Assembly (NCBI GenBank): GCA_030144725.1
Contig: JASKMD010000006.1
Location: 9,457,256 to 9,521,255 of the forward strand
DNA: 64,000 nucleotides
Direction: 5' to 3'
From: Haematococcus lacustris
Taxonomy: Eukaryota; Chlorophyta; Chlorophyceae; Chlamydomonadales; Haematococcaceae
The position numbers were made by a program, and so were the translations under genes. Of this stretch, positions 47,550 to 59,094 are shown piece after piece. Within the stretch, counting starts at the first letter, position 1; each line of letters starts with the position of its first letter. A model generated the notes under the pieces. It saw only the letters and a list, made by a program, of their open reading frames with translations. It searched no databases and had not been told where the DNA came from.

Positions 47550-49238
47550 ATGAAGGCGACCTTGATGATGACCGTCAGGCAGGAGGATGTTCACCTGGTG
47601 CAGCACCTTATCGACAGGTGTGGACTGCTCCCTCACATTCAAAACACCTCATCTCACTCACCCTCCTCCTCCATCCCGACCTGAAACCAGCACTAGCTGC
47701 ATCACCCTTCTGCTGCCGCCCTGTGGACCCAGCTCCATGTCTCCTTGCTGCCAACCTCCCAACCACCTAACCACCTGACTTGACCTGACCAGCCCTGACG
47801 TACCTGGTACATGCACAGCTTGAGCACAGTGCCCGCTGCTTGGCGGGCGTCCTTGTCGGAGTCAAAGATGCCAAGGTCCACCACCCCATTGCCGTCCCAA
47901 ACCGCCCCACCTGTGCTGCCAGAACCAGGGGGCCCTCTGCATAGGTCACACCCATCACACAACAAACGTTACACATCATGGGTATGAGGCAGCATGGCAT
48001 AGCTGCTGATGTGGTGTGTCAATAAGTAATGATCAAACCCTGCTGCCTAAACCCTGCTGCTCCCCTGCCCTGCCCTGCTGCTTCCCTGCCCTGCCCTGCT
48101 GCCCCCCTGCCCTGCCTTGCTGCTTCCCTGCCCTGCCCTGCTGCTTCCCTGCGCTGCTGCCCCTTGCAAATCAACCGCCCCCACTTCACTGTGACTCACA
48201 CTGTGACTCACATAGCTTGCCTTCACTTAGGACTGCGCCCTGCTCATCCTCCATGCCCTGGCTGCCGCTTCGCCTCAACCGCCCCACAAGCCCCAGGGCC
48301 GTTACCCCAAGCCCCCAACCCCTGCTCCTTCACTTGTTTGTGCTGCAAAAACTTTCATTTTTTTCTTTGTCGTTTCCTTAACAGTCCCCCTCTTTGCCCT
48401 CCTGACCGCCCGTTCCAGCCTCACTCACGAGTACAAGACAGCGAAGGCGTCGTCATCACCCGGGATGTGGGCCACTAGGGCGCAGCCCTCTGGGATGTCC
48501 ACCACGCCGTAGTTGTGGCGTAGGCCTCCAGTGTAAGGGTAGCTGGCGCACTTGGAGCCGATGGACAGGATGTGCTGCGGGGCGGGGCGGGGCGCAGCAG
48601 GTCCAGGTCGACTCTGGTCAGATCGGGGCGTGCTGGGGTCGGGTCGGGTACTGCACCTAGGTAAGCCTCCGCCTGACCCTGCCCCCACCCCTGCCCCTGC
48701 CCTGCCCTCCCCTGCCCCGCCCTGCCCTGCCCCTCCCCCAGCCCCAGCCCCTGCCCCTCCCCCAGCCTCGGCGCCTGCCCAGGCCTGTGCCTGGGCAAGT
48801 TGCCGGGTTGGGTCGAGTCAGGTCTACTGCCACCTGTGGTCCGTCACTGCTTGTCACTTGCAACATACTGGATACATCCAGCAACGCGGAGTGACCAGGT
48901 CACGGTGGCCTTGACACTGTGTTACTTGCTCTGGGCTTGCCGCTGCCTGCCCCTGCTCCTGCCTGCCCCAGTCTGCTCTGGGTGACTTGCCTCCTGCTCA
49001 CCTGTGGCAATGCAGGGCCCAACAGAAGCCTGTTGGTGTCCAGCCCCAGCAAGCCCTGCATCTCCACTCCGTCTCCCACTTTATTGCACTTGCCCATGTC
49101 TCCTTTGTGCAACACACTGTTCAGATGCGCCTGGGTAGCAGGTCGTGCACAGCACGCCAGCAGCTGGGGCTGGGGTGGCCTGGCACCAGCCAGCAAACGA
49201 ATGACTGGGGCAACAAATAAGCAGCACGTCATTGTGTT

Positions 49239-49283
<45 letters not shown>

Positions 49284-49284
49284 T

Positions 49285-49347
<63 letters not shown>

Positions 49348-51023
49348 CGGGCAGAAAACAGGCATGCATGCATGCTTAGGCAGCTAGTCAGCTGTCCCCA
49401 AGGGCCTCTGCAACAGGCACTGGCACTTTGTTGATCTGCCTTGCACACGGACCCAGTTGTACATTTCTTCTTGCAACAGCCCTCCACCCCTGGCCCTCAG
49501 CCCCTGGCCCTCTGCCCCTGACAATGAGCTTACTGAGAGTCTGGGGTCGTCAATGAGTTGCCCATTCTCATCCATGTAGTCACTCAGCGAGTAGTTCAGC
49601 TTGGCCCGATTGCCACGCAACCGGATGGCTGCACGATCAAACGCCCTGGCGGCCTCGTCCTCCTGCAAGGGCCATGTCAAGCCAACTCCTACCATTCAGC
49701 ACCACCGTAGTTGTATACAAAAAGCATGCCCAAGGGGCTGGTGGTGGTGGTGGTGCTGCTAGGGGTCTGTAGCAGCCAGGCTGATGCTTGTAGCGGTATA
49801 ACCCCACCATGGCAAAGGTGGTGGCTGAGGTGGTGGTGGTGCAAGGAGCGCATGGAATGTCCTCACTCTCGTGCATGGCCACAGCAGGCTCACTACACGT
49901 GTGTGGCGCCATCATGGCAGAGGGGTTAGGATGATCAATGCCTGACATTTTACAGCCAATTTGAACCGCACCAACTCCATGCAGCTCTGGCTCAGCATGC
50001 AGCAGCCCACCTGCACATATGAGCCCAAGTAGATGTACTTCCCACTGCTGTTGATGGCCGCCTGCCAGCGCCGGTTTTTCTTGTTCCAGCACACCCCTCT
50101 GCGCAGCAAGGTTGCACAACAGGAAACTTACCAACGGCTGCCCTGCCCTGCCCTGCCCTGCCCTGCCCTGCCCTGCCCTAGTATGTACCCCCCGTGGGAG
50201 CACCTTGGCCCAGGACACCTCAGGCTTTACAGCACCACACCCATCACAAGTGCCAGCAGCACAGTGCCCTGCTGCCCAGGTCACCCTCTCACCCCTGCCA
50301 GTGAGGGCAGCAGGGAAGGAGCTGCACTGACACCAGCAGCAGGGGCAGGGAGGGCTGTGTAGGGCAAGGCACAGCGAGCCTCATGCTGCTAGGGCACCCC
50401 TACGACTGTACTGTACGCAAAGCCTTGACAGCATGTCTCTCGCCTCTAGTCTTTCGTCCACCCTATCGTTGCCACAACTGACTGAGTAACGGAGAGAGCC
50501 AACAGCAGTCATCATCCTTTGCTCCACCTGTATTTCGATGTCAGCGGCTTGTCACTGCCTTGTGAATCCCCCATGTCCCCCATGTCCCCCATGTCGCCGC
50601 CCATGCCATTCAGGCCCATGCCATTCAGGCCCTCAGAGGCTGCCCCGGCAGCCACCGCTGCGAAGTAGGCACTGAAGTCATCATTCTTGCTGCCATTTGC
50701 GGCCATCTGCTCCAGAGCTGACACAGCAGCCTGTGAGCATGATGATGACCTCTGCCTTGCACATGCACAGCACTGCAGGAGCATGGTACCATAGGCGCAC
50801 TTGCCTGGTCTCCCAGAGGCGCGTTAGCTGCTGCGATAGCCGCCTGAATAGCCTCGAGCTGTTGTGCAGCTGCTGCCATGGAGTCTGGGTCCATTGTCAT
50901 GTGCCCTTGCGTGTAGTCTACTACATGCTGCTGGTGCTGCTGATGCTGATGCTGATGCTGCTGAGCCATGGTAGCAGCAAGGTCGGCAGCATACTGGGCT
51001 GCAGTGGGGTCCACTGCAAACAT
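46484..51023 (-). CDS. AP2-domain transcription factor
   Basis: A predicted nuclear DNA-binding regulator. Exons 51023-50805, 50730-50528, 50098-50011, 49662-49534, 49130-49002, 48574-48429, 47936-47804 and one starting at 47156 all close in phase. The AP2 fold is SKYRGVCWNKKNRRWQAAIN, GKYIYLGSY, EDEAARAFDRAAIRLRG and AKLNYSLSDYMDENG (residues about 138-205), with the conserved RGV, WQA and LGSY. Exon 1 is His/Gln-rich; the C-terminus is Gly/Ala/Met/Gln-rich and ends in six Gln. Domains after AP2 (LNSVLHKGDMGKCNKVGDG; GLRHNYGVVDIPEGCALVAH; AVWDGNGVVDLGIFDSD) are not recognised. The final exon needs a one-base shift inside a poly-G run at about 46766-46775 to stay open. The first intron begins with GC. 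The ATG at 51023 may instead lie downstream of an acceptor (TTTGCAG), so the true start is uncertain. Confidence 0.82.
47402..47573 (+). repeat. Dispersed repeat R2, copy 2
   Basis: Partner of 42045-42200, with an expanded GCTGCTG run before the GATGATGATGA tail. It lies in an AP2 intron between exons 47936-47804 and 47156. Confidence 0.6.
48045..48165 (+). repeat. CTGCCCTGCCCTGCTGCTTCC-like minisatellite
   Basis: About five imperfect 21-base units in an AP2 intron. Confidence 0.8.
49243..49348 (+). repeat. (AGGC)n microsatellite
   Basis: About 26 units with one AGGT interruption, inside the AP2 intron 49131-49533. Confidence 0.93.
50140..50178 (+). repeat. (CCTGC)n microsatellite
   Basis: Seven or eight CCTGC units in the AP2 intron 50099-50527. 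Confidence 0.85.
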
Positions 51024-51398
51024 TGAAAATGCACTGTCGTAAGTAAGAATTGCCGTTGCGATGGCGCATGCTGCACGCTTCGTCGCAGCCCAGTTCTCAT
51101 TTCGTGCAGTTTAGATTTACTTTAGCAGTCAGCACAATGGCACCATACATAAACCTCCTAAGGTACTCTGTTTTGCAACGTCAGCCCTGGTCGGGCTACT
51201 AATATTCGTGCATCACTGCCGTCACTTCTCCTCGACTCCGCATGGAAGCTCCGTGCAGGTTGATTAGGCGAGTTTCCTGTGTGTCCAACTAAACAAGCAG
51301 GTGTAGGCCGGAACGTTTAGAGGCGACACTCGCAGGGTTCCAGTTAACGCGCTCTGGCGCAGGATAGGCCATAGCTAGATCATAGCACGCTCGTGATA
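51024..51398. promoter_or_regulatory. Divergent promoter region of AP2 and UBC12
   Basis: Only 375 bases separate the two proposed start codons on opposite strands, so both promoters or a shared one must lie here. No TATA box or known operator could be named with confidence. Confidence 0.5.
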
Positions 51399-53354
51399 AT
51401 GATAAAGCTTTTCTCGGGTAAGTGCCACTAGTCACGACAGCAACTGCATTCCTGAGGGCGGGACCGCAGCTAGTCGCCAGTTTACCGTGACTGCGTAGTC
51501 AAGGACAAGGCAAAGAAAGCTCCTGAAGATGGCACAGAAGGCGCAAAGCCCAACAAGCTCTCTGCTGGAGAGTTGCGGCTTCAGAAAGGCATGGGTTCGC
51601 GTGACTTCTACCTATGATAGGCCTCATGTGAGCCTGTCGTGCCTCAGCTTCCCTGGGCGTGCCATCACGTGCTGTGCAGATCTCGTGGAACTGTCTCTGC
51701 CCCACAACATATCTATAAACTTCCCAGAGACAAGGGAGAAGCTCATGCATTTTGAGATTCTTCTCAAATCAGAAGAGGGCGTGTACAAGTGTGTGGTGGC
51801 TGAGATAGCATGCGCTGCAATTGCAGTGGCTTCTCTCATTACATAAGCCAGCGCATAGGAGCAGGAGCGCAGCTGTGTTTGCCACTCACAGGCCTGATGA
51901 CTGGCAGGTCGAATGACCAAGCATGGAGATAGTCCGTGCGGTATGGCTTACAGTGGTTGTGTGGCTTCTGCTTTGTAGGGGTGGGAAGTTCTTGTTTGAC
52001 TTCACCATTCCTACAGGCTACCCACACGACCCACCCAAAGTGCTATGCAAGACCAAGGTGGGAAGCCTGCATGTCTTGACCCCGATACCCTAGGGTTTGG
52101 GATCAACGTACCTTTGTGTGAGTACATCAGACCCGTGCGCAGCACACTAACAGACGTAATGTCAGCCACAGCCAGGGTCTAGTTGCTAATTCCAGCTACA
52201 GCTCAGTGACGACTGGCATGCCCGAAGGCTGAACAGACTCTGACGACATGTATGGCCAGGATGCCTGTGGGTTACAGTCACCTGCGGTCAACCTTGCCAT
52301 GCTGCTCACCATGGCCTTGCACAAGAGCAAAGCAACAAGCGCTGCTTCATGAAGCACAGGCAGGGCCTTCACGGCTTGTTTGCTCGCACCATGCCTGCAG
52401 GTATTTCATCCAAACATCGACCTCGAGGGCAAGATCTGCTTGAACATCCTGAGGGAGGACTGGAAGCCAGTGCTGTCCATCTCCTCTGTCATCTATGGGC
52501 TGCAATTCCTCTTCATGGTGTGGCCAGCTGGTTGCAGCATTCCCAGCACACCCACCCTATTTGCCACCGGCAGCGGCATTTGGTGATGCGCATCGCCCCT
52601 TCTTCTGAGTGCGGCAGAGCCCAGTTTGTAGCATGTTGCTGTCTTAAACCGGCGACTGGTGCCCTACTGCTCCCTTCCTTGAGCATGCACCTGTGATGTG
52701 TTCGTAAGCCATCTAGGCATGGGCAAGGCTGCGCTGCTGTGCTGCTACCAAAACCACACATAGATAGAGCCTGCATGCCTAGCTTATTCTTAAAGGGCAG
52801 GCATGCTGCTGCCACGTACTGCAGGATCCCAACCCTGAGGACCCTTTGAACAAGGAGGCTGCTGTCATGTTCAGGGACAATCCTCGCCAGTTTGAGTCGT
52901 ATGTGCAGGTGAGGGACACGCACCACCGCACGGAACTGGTCCTTGCAAGTCACACTTGCGCACATGGTGTAGCCACAGCCGGGGAATGGGAATGCTGCTT
53001 GGTCAGCATTGGGATACACAGACACCCCTTTCCCCATCCAGTGCCCAGTTGCACCAGGCTGACCTACACGCTAGCCATGCCATTCATTCCCAGTCTTCCC
53101 AGAGGGCCTTTGCACCATCGCAACAGCTGTATGAGTAGCAATGTTAGTGTGGCAGTTGCAACCTAGCAGTTGTGGCTGTCAGCAGCCCCTGCAAGAGGTG
53201 CATGCGGCTGATGTTGTGTGTACAGTCAGCAGGTGCCAGGCTCTTCAGGTCTGAATGTTGTGTTGTGTGGCCTATGTTGTACCACCACTTGCAGAAGAGC
53301 ATCAACTCCGGCGCCTACATCAATAACCAGTACTTCCCTCCGTGCACACACTGA
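51399..53354 (+). CDS. UBC12: UBC12, NEDD8-conjugating E2 enzyme
   Basis: Carries NEDD8/RUB from the E1 to cullins, switching on cullin-RING ubiquitin ligases. Seven exons (51399-51417, 51499-51588, 51680-51788, 51979-52057, 52401-52517, 52825-52908, 53295-53354) close in phase to give 185 residues, the family length. It opens MIKLFSG with a basic stretch, as in UBC12 proteins, where the N-terminus docks on the NEDD8 E1. The E2 core has [26 protein letters not shown], then [20 protein letters not shown] with catalytic Cys112 in the HPN context, and [10 protein letters not shown]. The end is [15 protein letters not shown]. The second intron begins with GC (AAAG/GCATGG); no GT alternative keeps KDLVELSLP. 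Confidence 0.96.
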
Positions 53355-54199
53355 CACGTGGCTACCACATTGGGTGAGCCAGGTCAAGGTTGTAGGTCTT
53401 ACTCCCCAGCTCACATGAGGCTGGCCGCTGGATGTGGGACAGAAACAAGGCAGCTGGGAGGGCAGTACCAGATGTCCTGGCTGCTTGAAGGTCAGGATGG
53501 CATCAACCAGGCTTGCTCAACAAGGCAAGCCAGGTGAAGGTCAAGCCACGGCAGCTGGAGCAGACAATGACAGTGAGGCACAGCAGGACAACCATGCCTG
53601 GTTCTGTATGGCTGCCCCTGGGGCTGGGGCACCCACGACGCCCAGCAGACAATGACCTGTGAGACACGGCAGGACTTCCATGCACATGGACATGATGCAC
53701 ACCATGATGGTGGTGGGTTCTTACTAAAGCAAAGCCCGGGAGGGGGCTCAAAGCTCTCAACGGGAGGGTGGTTAAGCAGCTCAACGACTGACGACTTCAA
53801 CGGTACAAGCCATCCTCTCCCATAGCTAAGCCCACTGCATCAGGCACTGGTGAATGGAGTGTGGAGAGCCTAAGTGTTGTTAGCTGCAATGCTGTCTGGC
53901 CACAAGCAGCCTAGCTGCTGATGGCTTACCCAGTGTGAGGCAACCTTAGTGAGCATATGCCAGTAGGCCTAGACAAAGCATTCGTCTCAGGGGTATTGGG
54001 AGGCGAGTGTCGGGTCCTTTCTAATGTGAAGTTGGGCAGGATGGTGGCAATGAGGGGCACAGGACAGACAATAGTGTGACAGCATTGCTTGGTTCTCTTG
54101 GTTATACTAGTGACATAGGTAGTGCGTTGGGCCAGACTCATGTCCTTGTAGGACGGTGCTCGAACAATCATATGCAATACCCTTCGACTCCTTTACGAC
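53355..54199. other. Spacer between UBC12 and the transposon
   Basis: No exon recognised. Short open frames at 53434-53800 have no family features. Confidence 0.55.
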
Positions 54200-54763
54200 A
54201 TAAGGTCACCCCTCCCATTGAACCACCAACCCCCCTAACGATAAGGGACAACGGCTTTTCCGGACTCATCTCTGCACGGGTGTACACGCGGATTGAAGCG
54301 TCGGAATGCGGCCGCGCTAAGGCACGCGCCGAGCTGGTCGGGCATGTTGCCGGGTATCCGACCCTACCGAGCCTGCGGACTTGATGTACGCTGACCCAGT
54401 ATCTGTGAGTCCCTCATTGACGCGATGAATAGTGCGCGATGTGCGAGGAGCCCGACCCCATGTCCAACATCGTGACCAACATGCGCTGGTCCAGGGGCTC
54501 TGAAACTTGGAGGAGACCACAGTAGGAGCACAGCAGTGGCAGCTGCATCAACCCCTTGTTGATTAGGCTCCAAAAGGTGGGGAAACACTCCTCCATGCTG
54601 CCCACTCTGTTGATGTCAGTCTTACAACCATCGAAGTGAATCGAAGTCTCCAGCCCTGCGTCACTAGCTAGGGAACTCAACTAAGGACCCCCTGCCAAGT
54701 TCTCAACTCTTATCAAGATTTATCAAGAGGGGTTTTAGAAGCTGGCGTGTGCACATGCCTGCA

Positions 54764-57562
54764 GGTATGGGCTTGTACTCCAAATCCCACCCCTACAGAC
54801 GGAAGGGGGGCCATGCTGCCCGCTGTGCGTGTTGTACGAAGTCTACGCTAGCTGGCAGCACTGGCTGGGTTGAAATCCATGTGGAGGGAGAGGCAGCTTC
54901 TTACAGATCCGGATGCAATCACACAGCCATTGGCCAGGTCACAGCCATGATGTCTGAAGTCATCAGGGCTTGCAGCAACCTGGAGCCTGAACAGGTTCCA
55001 CTGGCCCACAGAGCATGTGCTGAGGCTGCTGCAGCTGCGCATGCTGTGTGCCAGCGGCTGCGGGGGCAGGAGCCAGCCAGCCAGCTCCAGCCCATGCCCC
55101 GTCTCAGCTCCACACCCACGCAAGCACCTGCACAGCCTGGGCCAGCCCATGCGCCCTGCCCCCACCATCTCCCAGACCAACCACCCTCGCACCCATCACA
55201 GTCCCAGCTGCAGGGGTCCAGCCAGCACCACCCGGCCCTGTCAGCACCGCTACACCTACCGGGGCTCTCCATCCTCACCAGGCCTGCCACCAACCCTGTG
55301 ACCTCACCTGCCAAGGAGCAACAGCCCATCATGCATGCATACATCATGCATGCATACATCATGCAACCCAGGTAGCAAGGGAGGGAGAAGCGGGGCGAAG
55401 GGCAGGGGCAAGGGGTGGGGCTGGGAGTGGTGACGATGAATGCGGCACATGTGAAGCTACCATGCTACCTGCCCTGCCATGCTACCATGCTACCATGTTA
55501 CCATGCTACCATGCTACCTGCCCTGCCATGATGTGTTGCAGGCCCTTCTCGACATCCCAGTTGGCAGCACTACCTGGAGACCAGGGTCCTGGCACCCCCG
55601 CACCCTTGCAGCAGGGGACCATCCACTTCGAGGTCAATACGCCGGCATGCAGCATGCCATCAGCCTCCATGCAGCCAGCCCCAGCCCAGCCCCAGCCTCA
55701 ACCTCAACATGAGCCTAGCCCCAGCCCCAACCCCAGCCCCCACACCAACCCCCATGCCAGCCCCTGCCCTGGTCCCCACACCTCCCCTCATCCCAGCCCT
55801 CTCCACCACCTCAGCCCTCATCGCAGCCCCCGCACCAGCCCTCACCCCAGCCCCCCGGGCTGCCCCAGCCCCCCGGGCTGCCCCAGCCCCTGCCCCTGCC
55901 CTAGCTGCAGCCCTAGCCCCGACCCCTGCCCCTGGCACGACCAAAACCTGGCCTGTCTGCAGGCCATCAGCCCTGCTGAACGGAGCAGGTGGCTGTGCGA
56001 GGTGGAGGCAACCTTGTCACCCAGCACCATTCAGTTCCTCAGAGAGAGGGGGGCTGCCAAAGCTGCAGCATGTTGCTGCCCCCCTCACTCCCCCTCCTCC
56101 TCCCCATATCCCTCCCCCCGCTCCAGCCCCAGCCCGCCCCCGCCAGCCCCCCCTCCCCCCGCTCCAGCCTCCAGCCTCCCCCCGCTCCAGCCTCCCCCTG
56201 CTCCAGCCTCCCCCCGCTCCAGCCCCAGCCCGCCCCCGCCAGCCCCCCCTCCCGTAGCTGCCGCCGGTGGAGCCTGATGCAGATGGCAGCGTCATGCTCA
56301 CTGTGCGTCAGTATGGAAAGCCAGCATCAGCTGTAGGCAGCCGACCGGCACCAGCAGCAGGCAAGGCTAAAGTTGAGCTGCTATGCATGAGGGTGAGCTT
56401 GAGTGATGTTGTTGGCATGCTGAACAAGCAGATGCCAGAGTACATCAGGCACCACCGGTTGGCACATCATCAGCTGCAGGTTTTCCGTGAGCACCGTGAG
56501 GCCGTCAAGGCAGGCCAGGATGGGAAGGTTGTGATTTCATGTGATTGGTCAGAGAAGTTGACTGTTGAGCGCAGCATTGAGATCATGTCAGAGCATTGGC
56601 ATGCGCAGCAGATAGGCATTCTCGTGGCGTGTGCATACTTCAAGAACAAAGAGGGGGCCTACAAGGAGCACACCGTGTATGTGATGACAGATGGGAAGGA
56701 GCAGTCGGCAGCCATTACCCAAGCAGCAGTAAACCAGGTGGTGTGTTACTTGCTGGCTGAGCATGACATGGACATGAGGCAGTTGTACATGTGGTCTGAT
56801 GGGTGTGCAGGGCAGTTCAAGGGCGCCCCAGCCATGCGACAGCATTGGGGCATGGCACAGAGGTTCAGCATGCCGGTGTGGTGGAGCTATGGGGCTACAG
56901 CTCACTTCAAGGGCAGGCATGATTCAGAGGGAGGGGTGGTGAAGCAGTGGCTGAGGGGTGAGATCCTGGCTGACCGTGTTGGGAAGTGCAATGCATTGGG
57001 GTTTGTGCACCATTGCAATGCATATCACAAGCCAGCTGCTGCTGCTGACCCCAGCAAGGCTCACCGTGCACGAGCAAGTGTGGGTCATCGGTGGTGCTTG
57101 GAGCTTAGCACACGGGAGGTAGAGCTTTGCAATGCTCCAGAGTGGGATGCACATGCCTTTGCATCATCCATCCCCGGCTCTATGAGCATGCATAGCTGCT
57201 TCTTCCCTGCTGCAGGGATCCACGTTGAGTGGTCAGAGACTGCATGTGCATGTGCCCAATGCATGACCCCCGCACCAAGGGGTGTGTGCATGAGGCCCAC
57301 CATCACAAAGCCCTTTGTGGCCATGCCCATGTTCGATCAGAAGAGGGATGACAAGCACTGGGACGATGAGTGCCTCACCCTTCTGTGTTCATTTGCACCA
57401 GACAGCGTGAAGCAGCTGTGCACCTTGGGCAAGAAGCTGAGCGTGAAAATGTTAAACGAGTATTGCAAGGCAGTGGGGTTATATGTGCCAGCCAACACCT
57501 TGCGTGCTGACCTACGGTACATGGTACTGGAGCATCTCAATGGGCAGGCAGAGTGGGATTGA
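54764..57562 (+). CDS. Transposon-encoded DDE/D transposase-like protein
   Basis: The last exon is open to TGA 57560-57562 for about 420 residues. It has CDWSEKLTVE, HTVYVMTDGKEQ, YMWSDGCAGQFKG, WWSYGATAHFKGRHDSEGG and a Cys pair CACAQC. The acidic residues in CDW, WSDG and RHDSEGG are spaced 85 and 41-43 residues apart, as expected for an RNase H-fold triad. Upstream, an exon from about 54764 reads MGLYSKSHPYRRKGGHAARC with a Cys cluster, joins through a GT-AG intron (55374-55549) to RPFSTSQLAALPGDQG, then a long Ser/Pro repeat and ISPAERSRWLCEVEATLS. The join between that frame and the transposase frame (overlap near 56267-56277) is unresolved: it may be an intron in the C-rich tract or a frameshift. 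Start codon uncertain. Confidence 0.75.
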
Positions 57563-57570
57563 GCTGGCTG

Positions 57571-57575
57571 TGTAA
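57571..57575 (+). promoter_or_regulatory. Putative poly(A) signal TGTAA of the transposase gene
   Basis: TGTAA starts 9 bases after the transposase stop, inside the element, as expected for a self-contained transcription unit in a green alga. Confidence 0.6.
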
Positions 57576-58735
57576 GATGACGTTGAGAAAATTGGGCTCC
57601 ATGCGTAAAGTGTACAGCAGTGTACCGCAGCGGAGAACTCTGCATCCCGCGTTGTGGGTGTTGTTAGGCAGCACTTGAAAGGCCCATTGCGCAGAGCGGA
57701 ACCGTTCGCGTGCCTGGCAGACTGCCGGTCACCGTGGGTGCCAGCAGCTCGGGCGCGCAGGCGCAAGCGCGACGCAAAGATAAGGCGTTCCGCGTTAAAA
57801 TGACAACTCAACTCTCACCAGGCACGCCGCAAAGTCAAATGTCCCTTACGTGGTGGTTCAATGGGAGGGGTGACCATAACTCCTTTATTCAGGCGTTCCC
57901 AACATGGGGTTGGTAATCTTCATGCAACTGCAGCCCATCCACTCCATCATTTCATGTAACGTTTACTGCGTCTGCTGCTTTGCGATACTGCGCGTTTAAT
58001 GTAAGACTGGAATTGCCATCGGAGTCATTCGATGCGGGCAGGCACATGTGACCCCGGATGTGTCCCAAATACAGACCGTGGTAAGCCACGCCCTTGGCTA
58101 TCCGTTAGCGATGCACGACATGTCGGTGGCGCACACCACCGAAGTCCGGCAAACATGGCTGCGCGAGCTTCCTGATGGTGCAGGCCGCTTGGCGAGGATG
58201 TGAAGAAACCCGAATTCGTGTGCGGCAGCACTGTATCGTTGTAATGGTGGGCGGCACAGTAGGGACTAGTCACTCCCTTCAGCTATGGTCCGCTTTATGT
58301 TTTGCACCATTAAACAACAGCCTGGCCTCACACGAATCTTTTGTAGCATACTCATTAACGCGTCCATGGCACTATGCAACTCAATCATTGGGTTTGTATG
58401 TGACAAGATGGACCGCTTACAAGGTACACATGCTGATGGCTACATGTGCATGAGGAGCCGACTGAGCTTGGCTGACCACTCCGCCACATGGCCACCACCA
58501 ACACACCTTAACCCACCATCTCCCAACCTCGTCTACCCCGCCCAGCTCCCAGTAGCCCCTCCTCCCAGCCTGCCATCAGCCTCCTCCCCCCTAACTCTCC
58601 TTCCCCTCGCCTCCTACCTCTCCCCAACCTCTCCTTCACCCATCTCCCCCCTACCTCTCCTTCACCCATCTCCGTATCCATCACCCCCCATCACCCTGAC
58701 CACCGAGCCAAGCCCGTAGCCCCGCTCAGCCACTC

Positions 58736-58866
58736 ACCCACCCACCTCTCAATCAACTCAATCAACCCACCTCTCAATCAACCCACTCAACCCACTCAAC
58801 CTCAATCAACCCACTCAACCTCAATCAACCCACTCAATCAACCCACCTCTCAATCAACTCAATCAA
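58736..58866 (+). repeat. CAATCAACCCACC tandem repeat
   Basis: Irregular units of TCAATCAACCCA and CCTCTCAATCAACT type, inside the element 57889-59933. Confidence 0.8.
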
Positions 58867-59094
58867 TGAGGAGCCGACCGCTCACAATTGGGCGTTAATT
58901 TTACATCGTGTCCACCTACATGCGGCGCAAGACCCTTGGTAAGATGCAAAGGGGAAGGCAGGGTGGCGTGGGTGGGAAGGGGCTGGGAGAGAGTGGAAGG
59001 GGGTGGGAGGGGGGGGCTGAGGGGGGGGCTGAGGGGGGGCTGAGGCTGGGAATAACCGCATGTCTTTGCTCTGCTGCCTGCTTTCAGACCACTA

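Larger units (their letters stand above)
54204..57875 (+). mobile_element. DDE/D cut-and-paste transposon with 25-bp perfect TIRs (3672 bp)
   Basis: The left end 54204-54228 starts GGTCACCCCTCCCATTG and its exact reverse complement is 57851-57875. Both ends are flanked by ATAA (54200-54203 and 57876-57879), a 4-bp TSD. Inside the perfect part, the motif TAAGGGACA recurs at both ends (about 54244 on the left; near 57840 reversed on the right), offset by about 10 bases, so the TIR extends imperfectly. It carries one gene on the plus strand. Perfect TIRs, an intact TSD and a long open transposase frame suggest recent movement. The superfamily is not certain; 4-bp TSDs occur in Sola-type elements. 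Confidence 0.9.

Noticed and set aside
48900..49487. Long minus-strand frame with poly-(Leu-Pro-Ala-Cys)
   Set aside because: The Cys-rich part is the AGGC microsatellite in an AP2 intron; only the 129-base exon inside it is coding.
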